Positions 33,966 to 34,020 of a DNA stretch of 34,020 nucleotides are shown here, in pieces (the stretch's first letter is position 1; each line of letters starts with the position of its first letter). The notes beneath the pieces were generated by a model, which was not told where the DNA came from, searched no databases, and saw nothing but the letters and a program-made list of their open reading frames with translations. The position numbers and the translations under genes are program-made. Location of the stretch: contig JAYNHH010000026.1 in the NCBI GenBank assembly GCA_038107835.1, positions 1 through 34,020 on the forward strand, read 5' to 3'. Origin of the DNA: MED-G116 sp038107835. GTDB lineage: Bacteria; Pseudomonadota; Alphaproteobacteria; Puniceispirillales; Puniceispirillaceae.

Positions 33966-34020
33966 GCGCTCGTAGCTCAGCTGGATAGAGCACTAGACTA
34001 CGAATCTAGGGGTCGGGAGT
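33966..34020 (+). tRNA. tRNA-Arg (anticodon ACG), 3' part cut by window edge
   Basis: The gene begins GCGCTCG, then a standard D-arm (GCTC/GAGC) with loop AGCTGGATA, an anticodon stem CTAGA/TCTAG around loop CTACGAA, and the start of the T-arm. The ACG anticodon, whose A is normally deaminated to inosine by TadA, reads CGU, CGC and CGA codons. The last 20 or so bases lie beyond the window. Confidence 0.93.

Noticed and set aside
1..34020. CRISPR array, IS element, integrase or prophage
   Set aside because: No regularly spaced repeats, transposase or phage genes, or long terminal repeats were seen on either strand.

Overview
The window reads as a compact chromosomal segment of an alphaproteobacterium. 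Three things point there: the hemC-hemD-Mic60(mitofilin)-hemY block, the small (about 90 nt) SRP RNA just upstream of dnaX-ybaB-recR, and a membrane-anchored CycM-like cytochrome c. A marine, streamlined lineage such as SAR116 is a reasonable guess from gene content and tight packing, but this is inference. No IS element, prophage, CRISPR array or integrase is visible. Nearly everything is core metabolism or information processing, and no stretch longer than 300 bases lacks a gene.

Layout, left to right. (1) 1-4403, minus strand: a cut tRNA-Thr(CGT), then hemY, a mitofilin/Mic60-type protein, hemD and hemC (tetrapyrrole synthesis plus an inner-membrane scaffold). (2) 4537-7059, plus: tsaD (tRNA t6A), gpsA (glycerol-3-phosphate dehydrogenase) and an EVE-domain protein. 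(3) 7056-9998, minus: a three-gene set of an ArnT/PMT-like glycosyltransferase, a GT2 polyprenyl-phosphate sugar synthase and a small LAB_N membrane protein, predicted to decorate an envelope glycan. (4) 10226-13064, plus: a MATE exporter and an M17 leucyl aminopeptidase. (5) 13058-15419, minus: a 2-hydroxyacid dehydrogenase, a HisN-like phosphatase and cytochrome c. (6) 15615-20354, plus: kdsB, pheA, SRP RNA, dnaX, ybaB, recR. (7) 20351-21427, minus: rmuC. (8) 21570-23840, plus: def, fmt, truA. (9) 23837-31559, minus: a long run that reads, in transcription order, rpmH, rnpA, yidD, yidC, engB, argB, a HAD nucleotidase, dapD, dapE and an unknown membrane protein. It joins ribosome and membrane-insertion functions to arginine and lysine/peptidoglycan precursor synthesis. 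(10) 31836-33224, plus: a sensor histidine kinase cut by one in-frame amber codon; then gpt (minus) and a cut tRNA-Arg(ACG).

The most notable points are these. The histidine kinase loses its ATPase domain to a single TAG. All five convergent gene junctions overlap at their stop codons, four of them in a four-base (C/T)TA(A/G) sequence, leaving no room for terminators. The SRP RNA lies 31 bases in front of dnaX without a visible terminator. The rpmH promoter carries a perfect dyad in its -35/-10 spacer. The ArnT/GT2/LAB_N set is a candidate envelope-modification module. No clearly new multi-gene system was found; the least explained gene is the membrane protein translationally coupled to dapE.
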